A stretch of DNA of 64,000 nucleotides from Betaproteobacteria bacterium (GCA_016716425.1 JADJWJ010000010.1:1-64000); one strand, 5' to 3'. Positions 46,832 to 56,106 are shown, counted from the stretch's first letter. Made by a program: numbers and translations. The notes: a model not told the origin generated them from the letters alone.

Positions 46832-47818
46832 ATGACCGACCTCGCCACCATCCTCGCCAGCGCGCGCGCCGAGTTCGCCGCCTGCACCGACGCCGCCGCG
46901 CTCGAGAACGCGAAGGCGCGCTATCTCGGCAAGGCCGGCGCGCTCACCGAACTGCTGAAGGGGCTGGCGCAGCTCTCGGCCACGGACCGCCCCGCCGCGG
47001 GCGCGGCGATCAACGACGCGAAGCGCGAACTCGAGTCCGCGCTGGCGGCGCGGCGCGCGGCGCTCGCGGACGCGAAGCTCGCCGCGCAGCTCGCCGCCGA
47101 CGCGCTGGACGTGTCGCTGCCCGGACGCGGCCGCGGCGCCGGCACCCTGCACCCGCTGTCGCGCGTGCTGGAACGCTTCGAGTCGCTGTTCCGCTCGCTG
47201 GGCTTCGCGGTCGCGGACGGCCCCGAGATCGAGGACGACTTCCACAACTTCACGGCGCTCAACACGCCGGAGAACCACCCGGCGCGCTCGATGCAGGACA
47301 CGTTCTACGTCGAGGGCGGCATGGTGCTGCGCACGCACACGTCGCCGATCCAGGTCCGCTACATGGAAACGCACGCGCCGCCGATCAAGATCATCGCGCC
47401 GGGCCGTGTCTACCGCGTCGACAGCGACGCGACGCACTCGCCGATGTTCCATCAGGTCGAAGGGCTGTGGATCGACCGCGACGTGTCGTTCGCGGACCTC
47501 AAGGGCGTGCTCACCGAGTTCCTGCGCCGCTTCTTCGAGCGCGACGACCTGAAGGTCCGCTTCCGGCCCTCGTTCTTCCCGTTCACCGAGCCCTCCGCCG
47601 AGATCGACATGGCGTTCGGCGACGGCGGCTGGCTCGAGATCGCCGGCTCCGGGCAGGTCCATCCCAACGTGCTGCGTGCGGTCGGCATCGATCCCGAGCA
47701 GTACCAGGGCTTCGCGTTCGGCATGGGGCCCGACCGGCTCGCGATGCTCCGCTACGGCGTCAACGACCTGCGCCTGTTCTACGAAAACGACCTGCGCTTC
47801 CTCCGGCAGTTCGCGTAA
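46832..47818 (+). CDS. pheS: Phenylalanyl-tRNA synthetase alpha subunit
   Basis: A 328-residue catalytic subunit of the heterotetrameric enzyme. An N-terminal coiled coil is followed by the class II core with HPLSRVLERFESLFRSLGF, THTSPIQVRYM, RVYRVDSDATHSPMFHQVEG (motif 2) and GFAFGMGPDRLAMLRYG (motif 3). The ATG has no clear Shine-Dalgarno sequence; a repeat element abuts it. pheT follows 12 bases later. Confidence 0.97.
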   Translation: MTDLATILASARAEFAACTDAAALENAKARYLGKAGALTELLKGLAQLSATDRPAAGAAINDAKRELESALAARRAALADAKLAAQLAADALDVSLPGRGRGAGTLHPLSRVLERFESLFRSLGFAVADGPEIEDDFHNFTALNTPENHPARSMQDTFYVEGGMVLRTHTSPIQVRYMETHAPPIKIIAPGRVYRVDSDATHSPMFHQVEGLWIDRDVSFADLKGVLTEFLRRFFERDDLKVRFRPSFFPFTEPSAEIDMAFGDGGWLEIAGSGQVHPNVLRAVGIDPEQYQGFAFGMGPDRLAMLRYGVNDLRLFYENDLRFLRQFA

Positions 47819-47830
47819 CGGAAACCCGCC

Positions 47831-50197
47831 ATGCAATTTTCCGAACTCTGGCTGCGCACGATGTGCAACCCGCCGGTCGACAGCGCGGAGCTGTGCGAGC
47901 GCCTGACGATGGCGGGCCTCGAGGTGGAGGAGGCGAAGCCCGCGGCGCCGCCGTTCACCGGCGTCGTCGTCGGCCGCATCGACGCGGTCGCGCCGCACCC
48001 GAACGCCGATCGCCTGCGCGTGTGCACGGTCGACGTCGGCGCGGCAGCGCCGCTCACGGTCGTCTGCGGCGCGCCCAATGCCGCTGCCGGCATGCTCGCG
48101 CCGTGCGCGCGCGAAGGCGCCGCGCTGCCCGGCGGGCTCGTCATCGAGCGCGCGACGATGCGCGGCGTCGAGTCGCACGGCATGCTGTGCTCGGCGAAGG
48201 AGCTGGGCATCGCCGACGACGCCTCGGGGCTGCTCGCGCTCGATCCCTCGCTCGCGCCCGGCACGCCGCTGCGCGACGCGCTCGCGCTCGACGACACGCT
48301 GATCACGCTGAAGATCACGCCGAACCGCGCCGACTGCCTCGCGCTCGCCGGCATCGCCCGCGAGGTCGCGGCGATCACCGGCGCGCCGCTGGCGTTGCCG
48401 GCGCCGGCCGCCGTTCCGGTCGCGTTCGCCGGTACGCGCCCGGTGCGCGTCGACGCCCCGGAAGCGTGCCCCCGCTTCGTCGCCCGGCTGATCGACGGCA
48501 TCGACGCGAAGGCGCCCACGCCGGCGTGGATGAAGCAGCGGCTCGAGCGCTCCGGCATCCGGTCGATCTCCGCCGTCGTCGACATCACGAACTACGTGAT
48601 GATCGAGATGGGGCAGCCGCTGCACGCCTACGACGACCGGCTGCTCGACGGCGCCATCGTCGTCCGCTTCGCCCGCGACGGCGAGAAGCTCACGCTGCTC
48701 AACGGCCAGTTGCTCGAACTCGTCTCCGACCTGCTGCTGGTCGCCGACGAGGGCAAGCCGCTCGGGCTCGCCGGCATCATGGGCGGCGAGCACTCGGGCA
48801 TCGCCGACGACACGACGCGCGTCTACCTCGAAGGCGCGTTCTGGAGCCCGGCGGTGATCCAGGGCAAGATGCGGCGCCTGGGCTTCGTCAGCGACGCCGG
48901 TTACCGGTTCGAGCGGGGCGTGGACTTCGACGGCTGCGCGCGGGCCGTCGAGCGCGCCACGCAGCTCGTCATCGACATCTGCGGCGGCCGCGCGGGGCCG
49001 CTGACGGACGCCACCGCGCCCGCCGACCTGCCGCGCCGCGACCCGGTGCGCGTGCGCGCCGCCCGCGTCGCCCGGATCCTCGGCGTCGCGGTCGCGGCGT
49101 CCGCCATCGCCGATGCGCTGACGCGGCTCGGGCTGCCGTTCACGCGCGACGGCGACGACTCCGTCGTCGCCCCACCGCCGCGCCGGTTCGACCTCGCGAT
49201 CGAGGAGGACTTCGTCGAGGAAGTCGCGCGCATCCACGGTTACGACCGCATCCCGGCGAAGCCGGCGGCGCACGTCCAGCACATGCTGCCGGACCCCGAG
49301 GCGCAGCGTTCGCGCCACGCGATCAAGCGCACGCTGGCGGCGCTCGACTGGCAGGAGATCGTGACGTTCGGCTTCGTCTCCTCCTCCGTGGAGGCGGCGC
49401 TCGACCCCGCCGCCGTACCCGTGCGGGTGCTGAACCCGATCGCGGCGCAGCTCGACGTGATGCGCACGTCGCTGCTGCCGGGCCTGATCGAGACCTTGAA
49501 GACCAACGTCAAGCGCAGGGCGCCGCGCGTGCGCGTGTTCGAGCTCGCGCGCGTGTTCCACCGGGCAGGCGCCGGCTACGAGCAGCCGGTCCGGCTCGGG
49601 GGCCTCGCGTGGGGCCACGCATTGCCCGAGCAGTGGGGCGAGCCCGCGCGCCACGTCGACTTCTTCGACGTCAAGGGCGATCTCGAGGCGCTCGCTGCGC
49701 CGCGGCGGGTCGAGACGCGCCGCGGCGCGCACGCCGCGCTGCACCCGGGTCGCGCGGCCGAGATTCTCGTCGACGGCCGGGCCGCCGGCTGGCTGGGCGA
49801 GTTGCACCCCCGCCTCGTTCGCCACTTCGAGTTGCCGACCCCGCCGGTCGTCTTCGAGGCCGACATTGCCGCATTCACCGAAGGCGCGCTACCGGCGGGC
49901 CGACCGGTTTCGCGCGTGCCGGTCGTCCGGCGCGACCTGGCACTGGTCGTCGCGGAGTCGGTGCCCGCGCAGGGGCTGCTCGACACGCTCGCGCGTGCGA
50001 GTCCGCCGCACGTGATCGCGGTGTCGCTCTTCGACGTCTATCGCGGGCCCGGGCTGACGGAAGGCCGGAAAAGCCTTGCGATTCTGGTGCTTATGCAGGA
50101 TACTTCCCGTACTTTGACGGACGCCGACATCGACGCCACGGAGACGCTGCTCCTCTCCGTCGCGGCGGAAAAGTTCGGCGCCGAGCTTCGCCGGTAG
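47831..50197 (+). CDS. pheT: Phenylalanyl-tRNA synthetase beta subunit
   Basis: A 788-residue protein. The tRNA-binding (EMAP-like) domain lies at about 40-150; the B3/B4 editing region contains VVDITNYVMIEMGQPLHAYD; the B5 domain and the catalytic-like core (IHGYDRIPAKP, later DLARVF-like segments) follow; the C-terminal FDX-ACB anticodon domain reads SRVPVVRRDLALVV. Full length. It is followed by ihfA, as in other proteobacteria. Confidence 0.97.
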   Translation: MQFSELWLRTMCNPPVDSAELCERLTMAGLEVEEAKPAAPPFTGVVVGRIDAVAPHPNADRLRVCTVDVGAAAPLTVVCGAPNAAAGMLAPCAREGAALPGGLVIERATMRGVESHGMLCSAKELGIADDASGLLALDPSLAPGTPLRDALALDDTLITLKITPNRADCLALAGIAREVAAITGAPLALPAPAAVPVAFAGTRPVRVDAPEACPRFVARLIDGIDAKAPTPAWMKQRLERSGIRSISAVVDITNYVMIEMGQPLHAYDDRLLDGAIVVRFARDGEKLTLLNGQLLELVSDLLLVADEGKPLGLAGIMGGEHSGIADDTTRVYLEGAFWSPAVIQGKMRRLGFVSDAGYRFERGVDFDGCARAVERATQLVIDICGGRAGPLTDATAPADLPRRDPVRVRAARVARILGVAVAASAIADALTRLGLPFTRDGDDSVVAPPPRRFDLAIEEDFVEEVARIHGYDRIPAKPAAHVQHMLPDPEAQRSRHAIKRTLAALDWQEIVTFGFVSSSVEAALDPAAVPVRVLNPIAAQLDVMRTSLLPGLIETLKTNVKRRAPRVRVFELARVFHRAGAGYEQPVRLGGLAWGHALPEQWGEPARHVDFFDVKGDLEALAAPRRVETRRGAHAALHPGRAAEILVDGRAAGWLGELHPRLVRHFELPTPPVVFEADIAAFTEGALPAGRPVSRVPVVRRDLALVVAESVPAQGLLDTLARASPPHVIAVSLFDVYRGPGLTEGRKSLAILVLMQDTSRTLTDADIDATETLLLSVAAEKFGAELRR

Positions 50198-50205
50198 GAC
50201 CATCG

Positions 50206-50514
50206 ATGACGCTGACCAAAGCCGAACTCGCCGACCTGCTCTTCGAGCAGCTCGGCCTCAACAAGCGCGAAGCGAAGGACATGGTCGAGCGGTTCTTCGA
50301 GGAAGTGCGCATCGCGCTCGAGGCAGGCGAGTCCGTGAAGCTCTCGGGCTTCGGCAACTTCCAGCTGCGCGAAAAGCCGCAGCGACCCGGCCGCAACCCG
50401 AAGACCGGCGAGGAGATCCCGATCACCGCGCGCCGCGTGGTGACGTTCCACGCTTCGCAGAAATTGAAGGCCATGGTCGAAGCCGCGAACCATGCCGGAT
50501 CCCAGCCGAGCTAA
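50206..50514 (+). CDS. ihfA: Integration host factor alpha subunit
   Basis: A 102-residue HU-family protein that, with the beta subunit, bends DNA sharply at specific sites. TLTKAELADLLFEQLGLNKR, VKLSGFGNFQLREKPQRPGR and NPKTGEEIPITARRVVTF are typical of IHF alpha rather than HU. It lies nine bases after pheT, and its last codons overlap the MerR gene by 23 bases in another frame. Confidence 0.96.
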   Translation: MTLTKAELADLLFEQLGLNKREAKDMVERFFEEVRIALEAGESVKLSGFGNFQLREKPQRPGRNPKTGEEIPITARRVVTFHASQKLKAMVEAANHAGSQPS

Positions 50515-50899
50515 TTCCGAGCTGCCGCCGATCCCCGCCAAGCGGTACTTCACGATTGGCGAGGTGAGCGACCTGTGTGCGGTGAAGCCGCACGTGCTGC
50601 GCTATTGGGAGCAGGAGTTCGCGCAGTTGAAGCCCGTCAAGCGGCGCGGCAATCGGCGCTACTACCAGCACCACGAAGTCCTGCTGATCCGCCGCATCCG
50701 CGACCTGCTGTACGAGCAGGGGTTCACGATCAACGGCGCGCGCCACCGGCTGGAGAGCGAGGCCGCGGAACCGCGCGCCGCCGCGCGCGCGACGACGAGC
50801 ACCGCGACCGTGGTCGCCGTCGCGCCCGAGAACACGCTCGAGCCCGCCGAAATCCGGCAGGAACTCGAGGAAATACGCCACCTGTTGCGCCCCTCGTAA
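50492..50899 (+). CDS. MerR family transcriptional regulator
   Basis: A 135-residue protein with an N-terminal MerR winged helix-turn-helix: YFTIGEVSDLCAVKPHVLRY, WEQEFAQLKPVKRRGNRRYY, then a helix and an Ala/Glu-rich tail. It has no cysteine pair for metal binding. This MerR-like gene next to ihfA is conserved in beta- and gammaproteobacteria; its targets are unknown. The start codon is inside ihfA, which suggests coupled translation. Confidence 0.92.
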   Translation: MPDPSRANSELPPIPAKRYFTIGEVSDLCAVKPHVLRYWEQEFAQLKPVKRRGNRRYYQHHEVLLIRRIRDLLYEQGFTINGARHRLESEAAEPRAAARATTSTATVVAVAPENTLEPAEIRQELEEIRHLLRPS

Positions 50900-50913
50900 T
50901 GCGCCGCTGCCGG

Positions 50914-50919
50914 TATAAT
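50914..50919 (+). promoter_or_regulatory. -10 box of tRNA-Pro
   Basis: TATAAT, 12 bases before the tRNA 5' end. No good -35 hexamer is visible at the usual spacing. Confidence 0.5.
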
Positions 50920-50931
50920 CCGCGGTTCGGT

Positions 50932-51008
50932 CGGGGCGTAGCGCAGCCTGGTAGCGCACCTGCATGGGGTGCAGGGGGTCGGAAGTTCGAATCTTCTCGC
51001 CCCGACCA
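50932..51008 (+). tRNA. tRNA-Pro (anticodon GGG)
   Basis: Seventy-seven bases: acceptor CGGGGCG with CGCCCCG, D-arm GCGCAGCCTGGTAGCGC, anticodon loop ATGGGGT, T-arm GGAAGTTCGAATCTTCT, and encoded CCA. It lies just after the MerR gene, the typical position. Confidence 0.97.
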
Positions 51009-51030
51009 ATCATCCGTTCGCCGATTTCCG

Positions 51031-51064
51031 AGCCGGCCTCCCGGGCAACCGGGGCCGGCTTTTT
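51031..51064 (+). terminator. Terminator after tRNA-Pro
   Basis: AGCCGGCC (51031-51038) pairs with GGCCGGCT (51053-51060) and a run of Ts follows. Confidence 0.85.
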
Positions 51065-51234
51065 GTCGTCGTCCGCGCGTGATCGTCGGACAACTGGTAC
51101 ACTACAACTCCGGCACCTGACTTTCTCGGCACTCGCGCCGCCCTAGGGCAGGCCCGGACACGACGACGTGGCGTGGCATCTTTCTTGCTGAATGGGTTGA
51201 GTCGTACGCCATGAAGAAAGTGGGAGGAAAGACC

Positions 51235-52344
51235 ATGAGCGCACAGCCTCGTCCGGCGCTGCCGGGCTCCGGCGTCGTGTCGGAGCTCGCGTTCGCCCGC
51301 GCCCAGCGCAACACGGTCCTCATCGTCGACGACCTGTTCTCGAGCCGGCTGCTGCTGGCCGAGATCGTCCGGCAGATCGACGGCAAGCTGAACCTCGAGC
51401 TGTTCGACACCCCGTCGCGCGCGCTCGAGTTCGCCCGGAACAACCGCGTCGACATCGTCCTCACCGACTACAAGCTGCCCGAGTTCGACGGCATCGAGCT
51501 CGTCAAGCAGATCCGCGCCCTCCCCCATTGCGTCGACGTGCCGATCGTCGTGATCACCGTCGTCGACGACCGCAAGATCCGCTACGACGCGCTCGAGGCC
51601 GGCGCCACCGACTTCCTGATCAAGCCGCTCGACGAGCACGAGACGCGGGCGCGCTGCGCCAACCTGCTCGAGCTGCGCCGGCACAAGATCGTGCTCTCCG
51701 ACCAGGCGCGCGTGCTCCAGTACCAGGTCGACAAGTCGGTCTCCGAGATCCACGAGCGCGAGCTCGAGACCCTGGCGAAACTCGCCAAGGCGGGCGAATT
51801 CCGGGACCGGACTACCGGCAACCACCTGATGCGCATGGCCAAGTACTCGGCGCTGATCGGCGCGCATCTGGGCCTGGGGGCCGAGACCGTGCACGTGCTG
51901 GAAGTCGCCGCGCCGATGCACGACATCGGCAAGATCGGCATTCCGGATTCGGTGCTGCTCAAGGAAGGTCCGCTGTCGCGCGAGGAAATCGAGCTGATGA
52001 AGACCCATCCGCGCATCGGCTACGACATCCTGAAGGGCAGCCCGTCGAAGTACCTGTCGATGGGCGCGATCATCGCGCTCGGCCACCACGAGAAGTACGA
52101 CGGCTCCGGTTACCCGAATGGCCTGCACGGCGAGGACATCCCGCTGGTCGCGCGCGTGGTGGCGGTCGCCGACGTGTTCGACGCGTTGGTCAGCGAACGG
52201 CCCTACAAGCACGCGTGGGAGATGGACGAAGGCATCGAGTTCCTGAAGGGCCAGCGCGGCAGGCACTTCGATCCGTCGTGCATCGACGCGTTCCTCGCCG
52301 ACCGGGGCAAGGTGCAGGCGATCATCGAGGAACTCGGCGACTAG
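51235..52344 (+). CDS. Response regulator with HD-GYP cyclic-di-GMP phosphodiesterase domain
   Basis: A 369-residue RpfG-like protein. The receiver domain (about 25-145) has Asp78 as phosphorylation site (VLTDYKLPEFDG) and Lys130 in FLIKPLD. A helical linker leads to the HD-GYP domain: HD at 229-230 (MHDIGKIGIPDSVL) and HHEKYDGSGYP (284-294) are intact, so hydrolysis of cyclic-di-GMP is likely. The start at 51235 follows GGGAGGAAAG; an ATG eight codons earlier is less well placed. No sensor kinase is adjacent, so it is an orphan regulator. Confidence 0.93.
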   Translation: MSAQPRPALPGSGVVSELAFARAQRNTVLIVDDLFSSRLLLAEIVRQIDGKLNLELFDTPSRALEFARNNRVDIVLTDYKLPEFDGIELVKQIRALPHCVDVPIVVITVVDDRKIRYDALEAGATDFLIKPLDEHETRARCANLLELRRHKIVLSDQARVLQYQVDKSVSEIHERELETLAKLAKAGEFRDRTTGNHLMRMAKYSALIGAHLGLGAETVHVLEVAAPMHDIGKIGIPDSVLLKEGPLSREEIELMKTHPRIGYDILKGSPSKYLSMGAIIALGHHEKYDGSGYPNGLHGEDIPLVARVVAVADVFDALVSERPYKHAWEMDEGIEFLKGQRGRHFDPSCIDAFLADRGKVQAIIEELGD

Positions 52345-52467
52345 CCCGCCCGCGGGAGGCCTGTTGTGGTCTCCGCCCTGCCGCGGCCGGGGACGCTTGC
52401 GGGTCGCCGCGGCGACGGGCTCGCGTTCCGCGTCCGCGAAGGTATCCATTCGGCATGGAGGTGACGC

Positions 52468-52743
52468 ATGAGACGAATCGCGCTGGCCGTTCCGGCATTC
52501 GCCGCCGCCACGTGGGGCGCGGCCCTCCTCGCACAGGGGGTGCAGGGCACGATGGCGCCGGTAACGCCTCCGCCAGTGGTGGCGAAGACGCCGCCCGCCG
52601 TCCACAGCGTCAACGACGCGCCGCCTGTCGCCGACTACACGCGGCCGTCCTCCCTCGACCCGCGCGTGTGCCTGGAGTTCGCGACGAACGAGCAGATCAT
52701 CGCGTGCGCCGAGCGCTACCGCCCGCACCGCCGGCGCGCGTAG
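52468..52743 (+). CDS. Small exported protein, unknown
   Basis: A 91-residue protein with a signal-like N-terminus (IALAVPAFAAATWGAALLA), a proline-rich middle and a short C-terminal segment with two cysteines (RVCLEFATNEQIIACAERY). GGAGGTGAC lies just before the ATG. Cys-containing tails of this type occur in small periplasmic proteins of Burkholderiales; I cannot assign a function. It is 123 bases after the HD-GYP gene. Confidence 0.65.
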   Translation: MRRIALAVPAFAAATWGAALLAQGVQGTMAPVTPPPVVAKTPPAVHSVNDAPPVADYTRPSSLDPRVCLEFATNEQIIACAERYRPHRRRA

Positions 52744-52801
52744 CGGCCGCGGCGATCCGCGGCGCGGTGCGTACGACGGCCCGCCGCTCGAAAGGGCGGC
52801 G

Positions 52802-53809
52802 ATGAAGCCGGTCGTCTGGGGCGTGCTCTCCACGGCGAAGATCGGCCGCGAGCGCGTCCTGCCCGGCATGCGGAAGAGTCCGCTCGTCGAGATCCGCGCG
52901 ATCGCGTCGCGGGACGAGTCGCGTGCGCGCGCCGCCGCCACGGCACTCGGCATTCCACGCGCCTACGGCTCGTACGAGGCGCTGCTCGCCGATCCCGAGA
53001 TCGAGGCCGTCTACAATCCGCTGCCGAACCACCTGCACGTGCCGCTGACGCTGCAGGCGGCCGCCGCCGGCAAGCACGTGCTGTGCGAGAAGCCGATCGC
53101 GCTCGACGCCGCGGAGGCGGAGCAGCTGCGCGCCGCAGCGGGCAACGTGCGCATCGCCGAGGCGTTCATGGTGCGCTTCCACCCGCAGTGGCTGCGCGCG
53201 CGCGACCTCGTGCGCGACGGCCGCATCGGCACGCTGCGCGTCGTGCAGATGTTCTTCGGCTACAACAACCTCGATCCGGCCAACGTCCGCAACCGCGCCG
53301 ACATCGGCGGCGGCGGGCTCTACGACATCGGCTGCTACGCGATCGTCGCGGGCCGCTGGTTCTTCGGCGCCGAGCCGACGCGCGGCATCGCGCACGTCGA
53401 CCGGGACCCGGCGTTCCGCACCGACCGGCTGACCAGCGGTCTGGTCGACTTCGGCGACGGGCGGCGCCTCGACTTCACCGTCGCCACCCAGGTCGCGCCA
53501 CACCAGCGCATCCAGCTCTGCGGCAGCAAGGGACGCATCGAGATCCCCATCCCGGTGAACGCGCCGCAGGGCGCCGCGACGCGCCTGCTGCTCGACGACG
53601 GCTCGTCGCTCGAGGGGACGGGTGTGGTCACCGAGACGCTGCCACCGTCCGACCAGTACATGCTGCAGGGCGAGGCGTTCTCGCGGGCCGTCCGCGGCGA
53701 GATCGCGTTGCCGTTCGGCATCGACGACGCGATCGCGAACATGCGCGCGATCGACGCGCTGTTCCGCTCCGAGCGCAGCGGACGCTGGGAACCGGTCGGG
53801 CCGGCATGA
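52802..53809 (+). CDS. Gfo/Idh/MocA family oxidoreductase
   Basis: A 335-residue NAD(P)-dependent dehydrogenase of the glucose-fructose oxidoreductase type. The N-terminal Rossmann domain (VVWGVLSTAKIGRERVLPGM) and the signature HVLCEKPIALDAAEAEQL carrying the catalytic-region lysine are followed by the C-terminal sheet domain with GGGGLYDIGCYAIVAGRWFF. Family members oxidise or epimerise sugars, inositols or related polyols; the substrate here is unknown. No sugar operon surrounds it. Confidence 0.92.
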   Translation: MKPVVWGVLSTAKIGRERVLPGMRKSPLVEIRAIASRDESRARAAATALGIPRAYGSYEALLADPEIEAVYNPLPNHLHVPLTLQAAAAGKHVLCEKPIALDAAEAEQLRAAAGNVRIAEAFMVRFHPQWLRARDLVRDGRIGTLRVVQMFFGYNNLDPANVRNRADIGGGGLYDIGCYAIVAGRWFFGAEPTRGIAHVDRDPAFRTDRLTSGLVDFGDGRRLDFTVATQVAPHQRIQLCGSKGRIEIPIPVNAPQGAATRLLLDDGSSLEGTGVVTETLPPSDQYMLQGEAFSRAVRGEIALPFGIDDAIANMRAIDALFRSERSGRWEPVGPA

Positions 53810-53944
53810 GGCGCCGGGCCACGAACCCGCGCGACGCGCACGCCGCGCTCGAGCTGCAGCAGCGCCGCGACCGCCTTCCGCGGGTCCCCGGGGCGACGCC
53901 AGAGGCGTTGACCGCGCCGCTCGAGTCCAGCCGGACGCCGTAGC

Positions 53945-54397
53945 GTGCGAACCCCGATGCAACCATGCCGCTTCCCGGCGCGGCGCCGCCCGCTGCTCGC
54001 GCTCGTCGCGGTCGCCGGACTCGCGCTGCTCGCGCCCGTGCCGGCGCTCGCGGAGACGACGCGGGTCAAGCCGCTCAAGACCTGGGCCGGCCGCGTGCCG
54101 CCCGGCGTGCCGCCGCCGCTCGTGTCGTCGCTCGCCACGCCGCAGGCGCTGCGACAGGTGTGGGCGCTCTGCCAGGTCAAGGGTGCCGTACCGCAGGTCG
54201 ATTTCGCCACGCAGCTGGTCGTGCTCGCCGCGCGCCGCAGCAGCGTCGTGCGGTTCCGGCGGCTCGACCTCGTGGACGGCGATCTGGCGACCGATGTCGC
54301 CGTCGCGCCCGACGCCCCCGACTACACGACGTGCGCGCTGGCGCTCGTCCCGCGTGCGGGAATCGCGCGGGTCAACGGCGTCGCGCCCGGCCGCTAG
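53945..54397 (+). CDS. Exported protein, unknown
   Basis: Up to 150 residues from GTG 53945, or 146 from ATG 53957. A signal peptide is clear (RRPLLALVAVAGLALLAPVPALA). The mature protein of about 110 residues has one Cys near the middle and one near the end and no recognised motif; its content (QLVVLAARRSSVVRFRRLDL) suggests a small beta-rich domain. It lies between the oxidoreductase and further small genes. No function can be offered. Confidence 0.6.
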   Translation: MRTPMQPCRFPARRRPLLALVAVAGLALLAPVPALAETTRVKPLKTWAGRVPPGVPPPLVSSLATPQALRQVWALCQVKGAVPQVDFATQLVVLAARRSSVVRFRRLDLVDGDLATDVAVAPDAPDYTTCALALVPRAGIARVNGVAPGR

Positions 54398-54475
54398 CCG
54401 CTGCGCTTCCGGTGGCCGCCCGCGCGGCGTAACATGCGCGGGCCGCGCGCGTACCGCGCGCTCGCGAGGGGCGCC

Positions 54476-54862
54476 ATGAGAACCTGGAGGGAGCTGCGGG
54501 CCGGACCGCTGGCGATCGCTGCGATCGCGACGTGGCCGCCGCACGCGCACGGGGTCGCGCCGGCCGCGAAGCCGCAGGCGCCCGGCTGGCACCGGGTGAC
54601 GCGCGGCGACCTCGCGGTGATGGCGCTGGCGGACGACGCCGTCGCGGCCCTGCCATTACGGGGGCCTGCGGTCACCTTCAGGCTCGGCAACGAACCCGGG
54701 GAGGCGACGATCCGCCGCAAGCGCGCCTTCGCGAACGGCACGGCCGGACGCCACGGGCTCGCGGCGCCACGACTGCCGCACTCGGGGATCGGCCACATGC
54801 GCGCCGACGGACGCGGCTACGGCTGCGTCGACGTCGCCGCCGACGATGGGGGCCCGCGCTGA
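54476..54862 (+). CDS. Hypothetical protein, weak support
   Basis: A possible 128-residue product starting at ATG 54476, preceded by GAGGGG. The start could be a signal peptide (AGPLAIAAIATWPPHAHG), but the rest has an ordinary GC-driven composition, and an opposite-strand frame of similar length overlaps it. I regard it as a candidate only. The gap would otherwise be about 495 bases without a gene. Confidence 0.3.
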   Translation: MRTWRELRAGPLAIAAIATWPPHAHGVAPAAKPQAPGWHRVTRGDLAVMALADDAVAALPLRGPAVTFRLGNEPGEATIRRKRAFANGTAGRHGLAAPRLPHSGIGHMRADGRGYGCVDVAADDGGPR

Positions 54863-54892
54863 CGCGCGGAGTTCCTGCGGAGCCTGCGCCGA

Positions 54893-55381
54893 ATGCACGA
54901 CATGCTGGTCCGGTTGTACGCGCTGCCGGACCTCGCGGACGCGCTGGCTGCCTGCGCGGTGGACGGCGTGGCCATCCGCCGTGCGCTGATGCCCGAAAAG
55001 CCGGTCGTCGTGGACTGGGTGCGATTGCACTTCCCGGCCGCGGCCGCCGAGGTCGAAGCGGCCTTCGCCCGGCCGCCGGTGACCTGCTTCGTCGCGCTGC
55101 GCGGCGACCGGCTCGCCGGGTTTGCGTGCCACGACGTCACCTGCCGCAACTTCTTCGGCCCGGAAGGCGTGGCCGCAGCCGAGCGCGGGCGCGGCATCGG
55201 CCGCGCGTTGCTGCTGTCGGCGCTGCACGCGCAGCGTGCGCAGGGGTACGCGTACGCGGTGATCGGCGGGGTCGGGCCGGCGGCGTTCTACGCGAAGGCC
55301 GTCGGCGCCGTGGCGATTCCGGAGTCCACGCCGGGCATCTACGCCGGGATGCTGCGCGCCACGGGCCGTCCGGCAAGTTGA
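54893..55381 (+). CDS. GNAT family N-acetyltransferase
   Basis: A 162-residue GCN5-type acetyltransferase that would transfer an acetyl group from acetyl-CoA to an amine. The acetyl-CoA loop is EGVAAAERGRGIGRALLLSAL, and the final strand-helix (YAVIGGVGPAAFYAKAVGA) is typical. The opening differs from the common form (MHDMLVRLYALPDLADAL). The substrate is unknown. It converges on lutC, with a 29-base gap. Confidence 0.85.
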   Translation: MHDMLVRLYALPDLADALAACAVDGVAIRRALMPEKPVVVDWVRLHFPAAAAEVEAAFARPPVTCFVALRGDRLAGFACHDVTCRNFFGPEGVAAAERGRGIGRALLLSALHAQRAQGYAYAVIGGVGPAAFYAKAVGAVAIPESTPGIYAGMLRATGRPAS

Positions 55382-55410
55382 CGCGGACCGGCCAGCCGCC
55401 GGCGCCGATC

Positions 55411-56103
55411 TCAGCCGACCAGCAGGATGTGTACGCGATACGGCCCGTGCGCGCCGAGCACGATCGTCTGCTCGATGTCGCCGGTGCGCGACGGGCCGGA
55501 GATCATGTTGACCGCGCGCGGCAGCGCGCCGCGCTCCTGCCGGATCAGCGCGAACGCCTCCTCCATGCCGGACACCACGCGGTCGGCGCGAACGACGGCG
55601 ACGTGCGTGTCGGGCAGCAGCGTCGTCGCCGTGGGTGTGTCGGCGCCGGAGAGGAACACGAGCGTGCCCGTCTCCGCGATCGCGCAGTAGCACCCGGTGA
55701 CGCCTAAGCGATCGTGGCCGACCGTCGGGCGCGCCTCGAGTGCGAGCCCCGCACCGGCCCAGTCGAGTTGCGCGAGCTCCGGCCAGCACACGCCCTCGTG
55801 CGACTTCTGCGCCGCGAGCGCCGGCGGCAGCACCAGCGCGTCGAGATAGCGCGCGACGGCGCCGGGGACTTCGGCCAGCGAGCCCACCCGCTCGACGGTG
55901 CTCGCCATGTCGGTCGCGCGCTGGAGGAAGCGGGTGACGATGTCGGACGGCATCGCCGGTCGCGGGCCCTGCGCCTTCGCGGCGATGTACGCGCCGGCCG
56001 CGGCGCGCGCCTGCTCGGCGGACCCGGTGCGCCCGAGCGCCTTGCGCACGCGCGCGAGCACCGCGTCGCGCGACGCCTTGTTGTCGTCGATCGATGTGGT
56101 CAT
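55411..56103 (-). CDS. lutC: Lactate utilisation protein LutC (LUD domain)
   Basis: A 230-residue LUD-domain protein, the small subunit of the LutABC L-lactate oxidising complex. The conserved C-terminus is clear: NMISGPSRTGDIEQTIVLGA followed by HGPYRVHILLV. It is the last gene of a lutA-lutB-aminotransferase-lutC series. The ATG has no ribosome site: a tandem repeat begins four bases upstream. Confidence 0.92.
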   Translation of the reverse strand: MTTSIDDNKASRDAVLARVRKALGRTGSAEQARAAAGAYIAAKAQGPRPAMPSDIVTRFLQRATDMASTVERVGSLAEVPGAVARYLDALVLPPALAAQKSHEGVCWPELAQLDWAGAGLALEARPTVGHDRLGVTGCYCAIAETGTLVFLSGADTPTATTLLPDTHVAVVRADRVVSGMEEAFALIRQERGALPRAVNMISGPSRTGDIEQTIVLGAHGPYRVHILLVG

Positions 56104-56106
56104 GGG

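Noticed and set aside
45911..49825. A 1304-codon minus-strand frame opposite infC, rpmI, rplT, pheS and pheT
   Set aside because: Same composition artefact; it crosses several well-supported genes and a terminator.
53806..53943. A 45-codon frame overlapping the oxidoreductase stop (ATGA)
   Set aside because: Basic, low-information composition with no conserved feature; too weak to call.
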